Shown: piece after piece, positions 43,968 to 51,871 of the stretch
How the letters are laid out: the number at the start of each line of letters is the position of its first letter
Position numbering within the stretch: position 1 is the first letter of the stretch
Assembly: GCA_902363255.1 (NCBI GenBank)
Contig: CABIZO010000008.1
Location: forward strand, 1-64,000
Length of the DNA: 64,000 bases
Direction: 5' to 3'
Source of the DNA: Peptostreptococcaceae bacterium
Lineage (GTDB): Bacteria > Bacillota > Clostridia > Peptostreptococcales > Peptostreptococcaceae
The notes under the pieces: model-generated
The model's database searches: none
What the model saw: the letters and a program-made list of their open reading frames with translations, nothing else
What the model was told of the DNA's origin: nothing
Made by a program: the position numbers and the translations under genes

Positions 43968-45734
43968 ATGAATAGAGAATCTCAAGATAATCAAAGATTA
44001 TATACAATAGAAGATTTAGAATGCATATTAGAGCATATCCCCTATGAAGTTTGGATAAAAGATAAAGAAGGAAAGTATGTTTATATAAATACTAGGGGAG
44101 CTAATAAAATAGGTCTAGATAAAAAAGATATAATAGGGAAGTCAGATAACGAAATTAGATCTAGAGAATTTTGTGATAAATGTAACGAAGCAGACAAAAT
44201 AGTACTTGAAGAAAAAAGAGAATTATTTTATGAGCATGAATATTATAGTGATAAAGATGAGTTTTACAGGGTATATAAATTTCCTATAAAAGATGAAAAT
44301 GAAAATGTGAGGTTTATAAGTGGATTTTCAAGTGAATATAGTTATTGCAAAAAAATAAATGAAGAGCTAGAAAACATATTTATTAGTAATATGGAGGAAT
44401 TGGAGGATATAGAATATACTCAGTCCATAAATAAAATATTAAAAAATTTAGGATATATGATAAAGAGTACGAGTATAAATTTATTTTTAGTTGATAAAAA
44501 TGGGAAAAATTTAAATAATTACTTAAGTTGTAATAAAAATAATATATTTTGTAAAAATACAAAAATTGATATAGGTTACGACACATTCTCAAGATTATAC
44601 AAAAACAAATTAGAGATTAATGTAGAGAGTAGTCTGAATCATTGTTTCAAAGAAGGCTATATCCCAAATTACGAAATATATCCTGAATCAAAGTTAAAAT
44701 TATTTCCTTTAGAATATAAGGAACAGTTGATAGGAGTAATGTACATATATTATGATAAAGAAATCAAATATACAAACACCTATGATGGGATTATAAATGA
44801 TTTGTGTAATCAACTTAGTGTATTAATTGCAAATATAGAATATAAAAATAAACTAAGACATAGGTTGAGTAAGTTTGAAGAGGAAGCAAAATATTTACAA
44901 AATCAGAATGAAAAACTAGAAGAAGCTATAGGGGCTGAGATGATAAAGGTAGACTTCTTAGAAAATATGTCTCATGAGTTTAGAACTCCTATAAATATAA
45001 TTTTAATGACCTCAAAGTTACTTATATCATCAATGGAAGATAATGAGATAAATTTAGATAAAGAAAAAATAATTAAATATTTAAAAACTTTAAAGCAAAA
45101 TGGATATAGGATACTGAGATTGGTAAATAACATTTTAGAGACAACTAAACTTGATAATATGTATGAAGAATTACGAATGAGTAACCATAATATTATTAAT
45201 ATAATTGAAGATATAGTTCTATCTACAGCAGACTATATAAAAGAAAAAAATAAAACTATAATATTTGATACAGAAGAGGAAGAGTTAATATTAGCATGTA
45301 ATCCAGAGGCAATAGAAAAAATAATTTTAAATTTAATCTCAAATTCACTTAAGTTTACAGGTAAGAACGGTGAAATTAAAATTGATGTAAAAGTAAATCA
45401 TAATGAAAAAAAATTATTTGTTCACTTAAAAAATAATGGACCTACTATATCTGATGAAGATTCAAAAAAGATATTTGATAGGTTTGTACAAGTTGATAAC
45501 CATCTAAGACGAGGTAGTGAAGGTAGTGGAATAGGTCTATATTTAGTTAAGTGCTTAGTAGAAAAGCATGGTGGAGAGATTTGGTTAAATACAGATATTA
45601 ATATTGGAGTAGAATTTATTTTCTATATTCCTATTCAAACAATAGAGGATGAAAATATAATGATTTATTCAATAGAGGATAACTCTAAAATAGAAAAATG
45701 TAATATAGAATTTTCTGATGTATATTCAGTATAA
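43968..45734 (+). CDS. Orphan PAS-GAF-like histidine kinase, cytosolic
   Basis: 588 aa from ATG 43968, 11 codons inside a longer open frame; RBS AAAGGAGAG supports it. Domains: PAS (about 20-125, VWIKDKEGKYVYINTRGA), GAF-like region (about 135-300), a linker helix, HisKA with MSHEFRTPINII (His about 338), and HATPase_c with LILNLISNSLKFT (N-box) and GSEGSGIGLYLVK (G2). The G1 motif reads NNGPTI rather than DxGxGI. No membrane segment and no response regulator nearby, like the Spo0A-directed orphan kinases of C. difficile. Confidence 0.88.
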   Translation: MNRESQDNQRLYTIEDLECILEHIPYEVWIKDKEGKYVYINTRGANKIGLDKKDIIGKSDNEIRSREFCDKCNEADKIVLEEKRELFYEHEYYSDKDEFYRVYKFPIKDENENVRFISGFSSEYSYCKKINEELENIFISNMEELEDIEYTQSINKILKNLGYMIKSTSINLFLVDKNGKNLNNYLSCNKNNIFCKNTKIDIGYDTFSRLYKNKLEINVESSLNHCFKEGYIPNYEIYPESKLKLFPLEYKEQLIGVMYIYYDKEIKYTNTYDGIINDLCNQLSVLIANIEYKNKLRHRLSKFEEEAKYLQNQNEKLEEAIGAEMIKVDFLENMSHEFRTPINIILMTSKLLISSMEDNEINLDKEKIIKYLKTLKQNGYRILRLVNNILETTKLDNMYEELRMSNHNIINIIEDIVLSTADYIKEKNKTIIFDTEEEELILACNPEAIEKIILNLISNSLKFTGKNGEIKIDVKVNHNEKKLFVHLKNNGPTISDEDSKKIFDRFVQVDNHLRRGSEGSGIGLYLVKCLVEKHGGEIWLNTDINIGVEFIFYIPIQTIEDENIMIYSIEDNSKIEKCNIEFSDVYSV

Positions 45735-45787
45735 AAAGATAATGAAAAATGAACTTAATTTGTTCAATTTTCATTATCTTTTTTATT
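45735..45787. terminator. Terminator between the histidine kinase and the zinc-ribbon gene
   Basis: AAAAGATAATGAAAA...TGAAC with GTTCA...TTTTCATTATCTTTT; one A/A bulge. T-rich on the plus strand and adjacent to the minus-strand gene end. Confidence 0.85.
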
Positions 45788-45816
45788 AAAGTAACTAAAT
45801 ATATTAAATTTTAAGT

Positions 45817-46185
45817 TTATAATCTTTGTCCACATTTAGGGCAATATTGAAAATCTTCGTCACCTATGTATCCACAATTAGAGCATCTATTTACAGTAGG
45901 TTGGTTATAATTTGCTAGTTGTAAGTCATTTTCTGATATTAATACATTTTCCCCCTTACTTATTTTTGATCCTAATTCATCATCTAAAATATAAATACTA
46001 TTACAGCAAGTATTTTTTACGAAATATCTTTTGTTCCATTTGAAAAGTGGAATAAAGAAAAAGCTAAAACACATGTAAGTCATATAAACTTCCATTCTTC
46101 CAAAGGCCCCACATCTAGAACAAACTATATTTTGAACATAATCTAATTTTTTTTCTACATTGGATATACCGCCTATAAAAAACAT
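45817..46185 (-). CDS. Zinc-ribbon protein of unknown function
   Basis: 122 aa from ATG 46185; five earlier codons overlap the GGGAG ribosome-binding site. An N-terminal CSRCGAFGRMEVYMTYMCFSFFFIPLFKWNKRYFVKNTCCNSIY resembles a zinc ribbon followed by a short hydrophobic stretch and CxxC-like CC. The C-terminal zinc ribbon is CSNCGYIGDEDFQYCPKCGQ. This is the double zinc-ribbon layout of small Firmicute proteins. No family function known to me. Single gene. Confidence 0.7.
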   Translation of the reverse strand: MFFIGGISNVEKKLDYVQNIVCSRCGAFGRMEVYMTYMCFSFFFIPLFKWNKRYFVKNTCCNSIYILDDELGSKISKGENVLISENDLQLANYNQPTVNRCSNCGYIGDEDFQYCPKCGQRL

Positions 46186-46372
46186 ATTATCAACTCCCAT
46201 ATCAATTATATCATAGGATAAAAGTTATTAATCAATTGCATAATAGTGGAAAATAGAAAATAAAATGACTATTTACCACTAAAAAACTAATATATTTTAT
46301 CCAAATATGTAGTATAATATATTCTTAAGTTGTAAAAATATATAACTTTTTTTAATGGAAGGGAATTTAAAG

Positions 46373-47032
46373 ATGAAAAAAAATAATACTTTATTATCAA
46401 CTATGAGAGACTACATTATTATAACAGTAGGAGTAATACTAGTAGCGTTTGGAATTCAATATTTTTATGCGCCAAATGAAATAGCAGGAGGGGGGCTAAG
46501 CGGATTAGCTTTAGTTATTAGTCACTTTGTTCCTGTATTATCTGTAGGGACTATTATATTTTTAGGTAACTTGATATTGTTTATAATAGCTTTCATACTA
46601 GTAGGCGGAGATTTTGGAATGAAAACGATATATGCTAGTTTTGCACTATCGTTTGTAATGGATTTTATGGAAAAAGTAATGCACTCTCATGCATTAACAA
46701 ACAACTTATTATTAGCAGTGGCTATGGGAACTATGATAATAGCTGCAGGTATAGGTATTACTTTTGCAATAAATGCCTCAACAGGTGGAACAGATATATT
46801 AGCAAAAATACTTAATAAATATTCTACTATTAACCTAGGAATATCGTTATTATTAGTAGACTTAGCTGTTGTTGTGTGTGGAGCGTTAACATTTGGATTA
46901 GATAAAGGATTATACTCTTTACTAGCTGTTGTTATGAATGGATTAGTAGTTGATAGGGTAATTATAATGATAGAGAAAAAACAGAAAGAAAAGGCAAACT
47001 TAAACTCTCAAGAGGAAAAGTTAGCTGTTTAA
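46373..47032 (+). CDS. YitT-family membrane protein (short form)
   Basis: 219 aa from ATG 46373 (an earlier ATG is six codons upstream, GGAAGGGAA between them favours the later). Five or six membrane segments carry the YitT core (FAPNEIAGGGLSGLALVI-like, STGGTDILAKILNKY). It ends with a charged tail and lacks the C-terminal DUF2179 domain of the usual ~285-aa YitT proteins. Transport substrate unknown. Confidence 0.82.
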   Translation: MKKNNTLLSTMRDYIIITVGVILVAFGIQYFYAPNEIAGGGLSGLALVISHFVPVLSVGTIIFLGNLILFIIAFILVGGDFGMKTIYASFALSFVMDFMEKVMHSHALTNNLLLAVAMGTMIIAAGIGITFAINASTGGTDILAKILNKYSTINLGISLLLVDLAVVVCGALTFGLDKGLYSLLAVVMNGLVVDRVIIMIEKKQKEKANLNSQEEKLAV

Positions 47033-47033
47033 T

Positions 47034-47072
47034 AAAAAAACGTATCAATATATTATTGATACGTTTTTTTTA
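47034..47072 (+). terminator. Terminator after the YitT gene
   Basis: AAAACGTATCAAT/ATTGATACGTTTT stem followed by T-run. Confidence 0.9.
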
Positions 47073-47205
47073 TGATTATAATTAATATTTTTAATAATAA
47101 AACGTATGGAAAATAAACCCTATCAGGATTATAATATTGAAATATCGATAAATTTGAATGATTTAGTGAATATTAAATTTAACAAGAGCTTAAGGAGGGA
47201 AAGTT

Positions 47206-48633
47206 TTGAAAGATATTGTAATTGTAGGTGCTGGAATAGTAGGTTGTTCCATTGCCAGAGAACTATCTAGATATAATTTAAATGTAACAGTAATAGATAA
47301 AAATCAAGATGTTTCAGAAGGTATATCTAAGGCAAATAGCGGAATTATTCATGGTGGATATAATGAAAAAAAAGGAACATTAAAAGCAAAGTTAAATTTA
47401 GAGGGTAATAAAATAATAGATTCTTTATCTGAAGAATTAGAGTTTCCTTTCAAAAGAAATGGATCCTTAGTATTAGCATTTAATGAAGAAGAATTTAAAA
47501 AACTAAAAACACTAAAATCTAATGGAGAAAGCTTAGGTATAGAAGAATTAGAACTTTTAGAAAAAGGTGAAGTTTTAGATTTAGAAGAAAATATAAATTG
47601 CGATGTAGTAGGAGCTTTGCATGTAAAAAATTCAGGTATAGTAAGTCCATATGAAATGACTTTAGCTTTTGCAGAGAATGCATGCGAAAATGGAGTAGAG
47701 TTTTTATTAAATCACGTAGTAACTGATATAAAAAATAATGGAGATTCTTACACTCTTATCATAAAAGATAAAGATCCAATAGAAGCAAAGATAGTTATAA
47801 ATGCAGCTGGATTAGGTGGTGCATTTTTAAATAATTTAGTAAGTGAAACTAAATATGAAATAGAAGGTGTAAAGGGAGAGTATTGCTTGCTTGATAAAAT
47901 AGCAGGGGGGCTTTGTAAAAAAACTTTATTCCAAGTTCCAAGTGAGCTAAGTAAAGGAGTTTTGGTTACTCCAACAGTAGATGGAAATTTATTAATTGGT
48001 CCAAATGCTGCTCCTAGCGAAGTTGGAGATATAAAAACAACAAGAAAAGGAATAGATGAAATAATAGACAAAAGTAAGATAACTATGGAGAAAATACCTT
48101 TTGATAGAGTTTTAAATACTTTTAGTGGAATAAGACCTAAAGTTAAAACTAAAGACTTTATTATTGAAGAAGCTAAAGATGCTAAAAACTTTATCAATGT
48201 AATAGGAATAGACTCTCCAGGATTAACTTGTGCTCCGGCCATAGCTAATTATGTAATAAACATAATAAAAGATAAGATAAAATTAGATAAAAAGTCAAAC
48301 TTTAAAGCTCATAGGACGAAAATGATAAGAATGAGTGAACTTAACATAGAAGAAAAAAATAAATTAATAGCTGAAAATCCTGCTTATGGAAAAATGATAT
48401 GTAAATGTGAATTTGTTACTGAAGGAGAAATAATAGATTCAATAAGAAGACCTTTAGGAGCGAGAACATTAGATGGAGTAAAAAGAAGAACGAGAGCGAC
48501 AATGGGAGGATGTCAGGGAATTGGTTGTATGATACCTATAAGTGCTATTATAAGTAAAGAATTAGGTATAGATATAAGTCAAGTTAATAAAGATAGAGAA
48601 AATTCTTCAGTAGTAGGATTTAAGGAGGACTAA
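47206..48633 (+). CDS. FAD-dependent dehydrogenase, anaerobic glycerol-3-phosphate dehydrogenase GlpA-like
   Basis: 475 aa, TTG start behind AAGGAGGGA. N-terminal GAGIVGCSIARELSRYN (FAD, about 7-23) and a DAO fold with GPNAAPSE and GIDSPGLTCAPAIA. The C-terminal BFD-like [2Fe-2S] region has CKCEFV...GGCQGIGCM. The pattern fits the GlpA-type group and 2-hydroxyglutarate oxidase relatives. The next gene, 3 bp on, is a second flavoprotein like GlpB. A glycerol kinase and the DUF1667 partner are absent here. Substrate inferred, not shown. Confidence 0.8.
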   Translation: MKDIVIVGAGIVGCSIARELSRYNLNVTVIDKNQDVSEGISKANSGIIHGGYNEKKGTLKAKLNLEGNKIIDSLSEELEFPFKRNGSLVLAFNEEEFKKLKTLKSNGESLGIEELELLEKGEVLDLEENINCDVVGALHVKNSGIVSPYEMTLAFAENACENGVEFLLNHVVTDIKNNGDSYTLIIKDKDPIEAKIVINAAGLGGAFLNNLVSETKYEIEGVKGEYCLLDKIAGGLCKKTLFQVPSELSKGVLVTPTVDGNLLIGPNAAPSEVGDIKTTRKGIDEIIDKSKITMEKIPFDRVLNTFSGIRPKVKTKDFIIEEAKDAKNFINVIGIDSPGLTCAPAIANYVINIIKDKIKLDKKSNFKAHRTKMIRMSELNIEEKNKLIAENPAYGKMICKCEFVTEGEIIDSIRRPLGARTLDGVKRRTRATMGGCQGIGCMIPISAIISKELGIDISQVNKDRENSSVVGFKED

Positions 48634-48636
48634 TCA

Positions 48637-49533
48637 ATGGAAGTATATGAGCTAATAATTGTAGGTGGCGGTGCAGCAGGTATGCTTTGTGCAATTGAAG
48701 CTAAAAAAGCAGGTATAAAAAATATATTATTAATTGAAAAAGATAATCTCCTTGGAGGAGCTCTGTGTTTAGGAAATTACAATATAAGCAATGAATTAAA
48801 AATTACGGGAAAATTCTATAGAAAATATTTGATAGAAGAATATGAAAGATGTGGCATAGAAACAAAATTAAATACAATGGTATTAAAAATTGAAGAAAAC
48901 AATGAAGTTCTATGCACAAGCCCTGCTAATGGTATTGAAAAAATAAAAGGTGAAAAAATTATATTAGCTAATGGAGCCAAAGAAGGATCTAGAAAAGCAA
49001 TAGCTATGGTAGGAAATAGATGTGCGGGAATATATACCATAGGAATGGCAAAGAAAATTTTCTCTATGGATATGATACCAGGAAAAAAAATACTTATAAA
49101 TGGTTGTGAAACCTTATATATGATTGAAAAAGAATTAAAAAGAAGTAGTATAGATATAGTAGGAATTATATCAGACAAAAAAGAGGTAAATACTTATGAA
49201 TTAACAGATAATATTTACTATAATTATGAAATAGAAAATATACAAGGTAGAGGTAGAGTTGAAAAAGTAATACTAAGCGATGGAAATGAAGAAATAGAAG
49301 TAGATTGTGATACAATATTATTTGCAAAGCCACAACTTTCTGATGGATTGGTTGCTATGAGAAGTGGAATTAAATTAAATCCAGATACTACAGGACCAGA
49401 GGTTAACGAAGAATATATGACTTCAAGGGAAGGAGTATACGCTTGTGGAAATGGTATTTATGTTCACGACTATATAGAAGAAATAGAGAGAGAGAGTACG
49501 TTATTAATAGAAGCAATCGTTAATAATAAATGA
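48637..49533 (+). CDS. NAD(P)/FAD-dependent oxidoreductase, GlpB-like
   Basis: 298 aa. N-terminal GGGAAGMLCAIEAKKAG (FAD, about 9-25) and a second pyridine-nucleotide-type domain with GKKILINGCETLYMIEKEL. A C-terminal FAD motif reads REGVYACGNGIYVHD. Starts 3 bp after the GlpA-like gene, so probably forms the partner subunit passing electrons onward. A bidirectional terminator follows. Electron acceptor unknown. Confidence 0.78.
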   Translation: MEVYELIIVGGGAAGMLCAIEAKKAGIKNILLIEKDNLLGGALCLGNYNISNELKITGKFYRKYLIEEYERCGIETKLNTMVLKIEENNEVLCTSPANGIEKIKGEKIILANGAKEGSRKAIAMVGNRCAGIYTIGMAKKIFSMDMIPGKKILINGCETLYMIEKELKRSSIDIVGIISDKKEVNTYELTDNIYYNYEIENIQGRGRVEKVILSDGNEEIEVDCDTILFAKPQLSDGLVAMRSGIKLNPDTTGPEVNEEYMTSREGVYACGNGIYVHDYIEEIERESTLLIEAIVNNK

Positions 49534-49535
49534 TA

Positions 49536-49577
49536 AAAAGGATGAAATATAATTAGTTTATATTTCATCCTTTTTAT
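49536..49577 (+). terminator. Terminator after the flavoprotein pair
   Basis: AAAAGGATGAAATATA/TATATTTCATCCTTTT, 16-bp stem with a 7-nt loop, then T's. Confidence 0.93.
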
Positions 49578-49686
49578 ATATTGAAAAATAAGAAGATAAA
49601 ATTAAATAAATAACAAAGTCATAGAATAGGATAAAATATGCTAGTATATAAGAGAGTATTATAATATAAAGGGGGATATATTTTAA

Positions 49687-50553
49687 ATGTGTTCAGTTTT
49701 AATTATGGGAGGCAATGATTTTATTACTTCATCATTAGCTAAGTACTTAATTAAAAACAAATATGATGTGGATATAATGACTAAAAGAATTAAATCAATA
49801 GATTATTATGGAATACAAAAGCATTTAATTTGTGATAGGAAAAATGTAGATCTGATGAAAAATACTTTAAAGGATAAAAAGTATGACTTTGTGTATGATA
49901 TAAATGCTAAATATAAAGAAGATGTGCAAATACTTATTGAAAATTTAAATTGTGAAGAATTAAAAAAATATATAGTCATATCATCTCAGTACAATAATAT
50001 TAAAGAAGAAGAGTTAAAAATAAATGAATATATTCAAAAAACATCTATTCCTTATATTATAATTAGGCCCTCTTACATATATGGAGACAAAAATAAAGTA
50101 TGTAAAGAATCATCTATTTTTTATAAAATAGAAAAAGAAGTTCCTATAGTAATTCCTAAAAATAGTAATTTAAAAGCACAGTTTATTTATATAGATGATT
50201 TTGTAAAAGTATTGTTTAGTCTAATGAAAACTAATCATGTTAGAGAAATATATAATGTTACAAATCCTCAAGTAATATCATTAGAAGAGCTTGTAAAAAC
50301 ATGTGGTGAAATTATGGAAAAAGAGATTAATATTAAATATACAGATTCAAATACTATTGATACAGATATAAAACAAGTATTTGGAGGAAATTATTTAGAT
50401 TTAGATATAGATGAAATAATACAACATGGATTGTATATTCCTAATATATTGTTTAATAATGGAATAGAACTTTTATATGATTGGTATAAAAAAACTTATA
50501 AAGAAAAGATAAGCATAAAAGATAAAATAGAGAAAGTATTACAAATTATATAG
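49687..50553 (+). CDS. NAD-dependent epimerase/SDR-like protein with a degenerate nucleotide motif
   Basis: 288 aa. The N-terminus VLIMGGNDFITSSLAKYLI aligns with the VLVTGGTGFIGSSLV pattern of extended SDRs but lacks two of the usual glycines (D and T replace them). IPYIIIRPSYIYGDKNK and AQFIYIDDFVKVLFSLM are typical downstream SDR/epimerase segments. Probably an isoflavone-reductase/epimerase-like fold with altered cofactor binding; function unknown. RBS AAGGGGG. Confidence 0.72.
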   Translation: MCSVLIMGGNDFITSSLAKYLIKNKYDVDIMTKRIKSIDYYGIQKHLICDRKNVDLMKNTLKDKKYDFVYDINAKYKEDVQILIENLNCEELKKYIVISSQYNNIKEEELKINEYIQKTSIPYIIIRPSYIYGDKNKVCKESSIFYKIEKEVPIVIPKNSNLKAQFIYIDDFVKVLFSLMKTNHVREIYNVTNPQVISLEELVKTCGEIMEKEINIKYTDSNTIDTDIKQVFGGNYLDLDIDEIIQHGLYIPNILFNNGIELLYDWYKKTYKEKISIKDKIEKVLQII

Positions 50554-50565
50554 AATAAAAATAGA

Positions 50566-50602
50566 AAGAGCCTTTGCCAGAAAATTGGTAAAGGCTCTTG
50601 TC
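50566..50602 (+). terminator. Probable terminator after the SDR gene
   Basis: AGAGCCTTTGCCA/TTGGTAAAGGCTCT stem; the T-tract (TTGTCT) is weak. No S-box (SAM) riboswitch pattern was seen in 50603-50706 before luxS. Confidence 0.6.
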
Positions 50603-50706
50603 TAAAAATTGGAAATATTCATGAAAAAAGTAAAAAATAATACTATAATAATATTAATGTTATTTTAGGAAAATATATTAACAATTTGATATAAGGAGTC
50701 TAGAAT

Positions 50707-51162
50707 ATGGAAAAAGTAGAAAGTTTTAAATTGGATCATAATAAAGTTAAAGCACCTTATGTAAGAAAATGTTGTGTGTTAGATGGAAAAATGGGGGATA
50801 AGGTTAGTAAATTTGATTTAAGATTTTTACAGCCTAATGTAGAAGCTTTTGGAACAGCATCAATACATGGCTTAGAACATTTATTAGCTACATACTTAAG
50901 AGAAGAGCTAGATAACATAATAGATTTATCTCCAATGGGTTGCAGAACAGGTTTCTATTTAATAATGTGGGGAGATATAGAACCTAATGTAGTTAAATCA
51001 GGATTAGAAAGAGCTTTACAAAAAGTAATAGATTGTGAAGAAATGATAGCAGCTTCTGCAGTAGAATGTGGAAACTATAGAGATTTATCTTTATTTGGAG
51101 CTAAAGAATATGCAAAAAAAGCATTAGAAGAAGGGTTCTCTTTAAATATTTATGGAGAATAA
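50707..51162 (+). CDS. luxS: S-ribosylhomocysteine lyase LuxS
   Basis: 151 aa. Metal-binding HGLEH (His54, Glu57, His58), active-site Cys79 in MGCRTGFYL, and the ECGNYRD segment with a further Cys ligand (about 121). It converts S-ribosylhomocysteine to homocysteine plus DPD (autoinducer-2). Homocysteine feeds the MetH genes immediately downstream; the activation-domain gene starts 1 bp after its stop. RBS AAGGAG. Confidence 0.95.
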   Translation: MEKVESFKLDHNKVKAPYVRKCCVLDGKMGDKVSKFDLRFLQPNVEAFGTASIHGLEHLLATYLREELDNIIDLSPMGCRTGFYLIMWGDIEPNVVKSGLERALQKVIDCEEMIAASAVECGNYRDLSLFGAKEYAKKALEEGFSLNIYGE

Positions 51163-51163
51163 A

Positions 51164-51871
51164 ATGCTAAATAATATTAAGGATTTAATAGAAATAGATG
51201 AGAGAGAAGTATTAAGATACTTACAATATAAGAATCAAAATATAGATAATAACTTATCGAATAAAATTAAAAAATGTATTGAGAGAACAAAAGAAATTAT
51301 AAATCCTAAATTTATAATTAGAAAATATGGGATAAAGAAATCAAACACTGCAAATGTAAAGAAAGAAGTTTATTTAGAAGGGGTTAATCTTACTTTGCAA
51401 AGTGATGATATATATAATTTACTATTAGAATGTGATGAATGTATATTAATGTCTGTAACTTTAGGCTTAGAAATAGAAAGAGAAATTAGAAAGTTAACTT
51501 ATACAGATTTAACAAAAGGCATAATTACAGATGCTTGCGCTACAACTGCTGTAGAAGAAGTTTGTGATATAGTTCAAGATCATACAGCTAAAAAGTTATT
51601 AAAAGAAGATAAATATATAACGTATAGATACAGTCCTGGTTATGGAGATTTGCCCATAGAAAAAAATGTAGATATCAACAATATACTAAATAGCCAAAAA
51701 GAAATTGGATTAACTGTAACAAATAATGGGATAATGATTCCTAGAAAATCAGTAGTAGCTTTAATTGGAGTTTCGAGCAAAGAGATTAGTAATACTAAAA
51801 GGTCTTGCGAGAATTGTAGCAATAGGTATGATTGTAATTATAAGAGGGAGGGCAATACTTGTGGAAATTAA
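51164..51871 (+). CDS. MetH activation-domain-like protein
   Basis: 235 aa from ATG 51164, after GGAG; four codons of the open frame upstream are rejected. Segments LIKECDECILMSVTLGLEIEREIRKL, AEDACATTAVEEVCD-like, YRYSPGYGDLPIEKN and SKSVVALIGVSSKE match the SAM-binding activation domain of cobalamin-dependent methionine synthase. It is encoded here as a separate polypeptide. C-terminal CENCSNRYDCNYKREGNTC may bind a metal. Overlaps the metH start by 11 bp. Confidence 0.85.
   Translation: MLNNIKDLIEIDEREVLRYLQYKNQNIDNNLSNKIKKCIERTKEIINPKFIIRKYGIKKSNTANVKKEVYLEGVNLTLQSDDIYNLLLECDECILMSVTLGLEIEREIRKLTYTDLTKGIITDACATTAVEEVCDIVQDHTAKKLLKEDKYITYRYSPGYGDLPIEKNVDINNILNSQKEIGLTVTNNGIMIPRKSVVALIGVSSKEISNTKRSCENCSNRYDCNYKREGNTCGN

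Noticed and set aside
50554..50706. Search for a SAM (S-box) riboswitch before luxS-metH
   Set aside because: None of the conserved S-box stretches is present; the region is a hairpin plus A/T-rich sequence.
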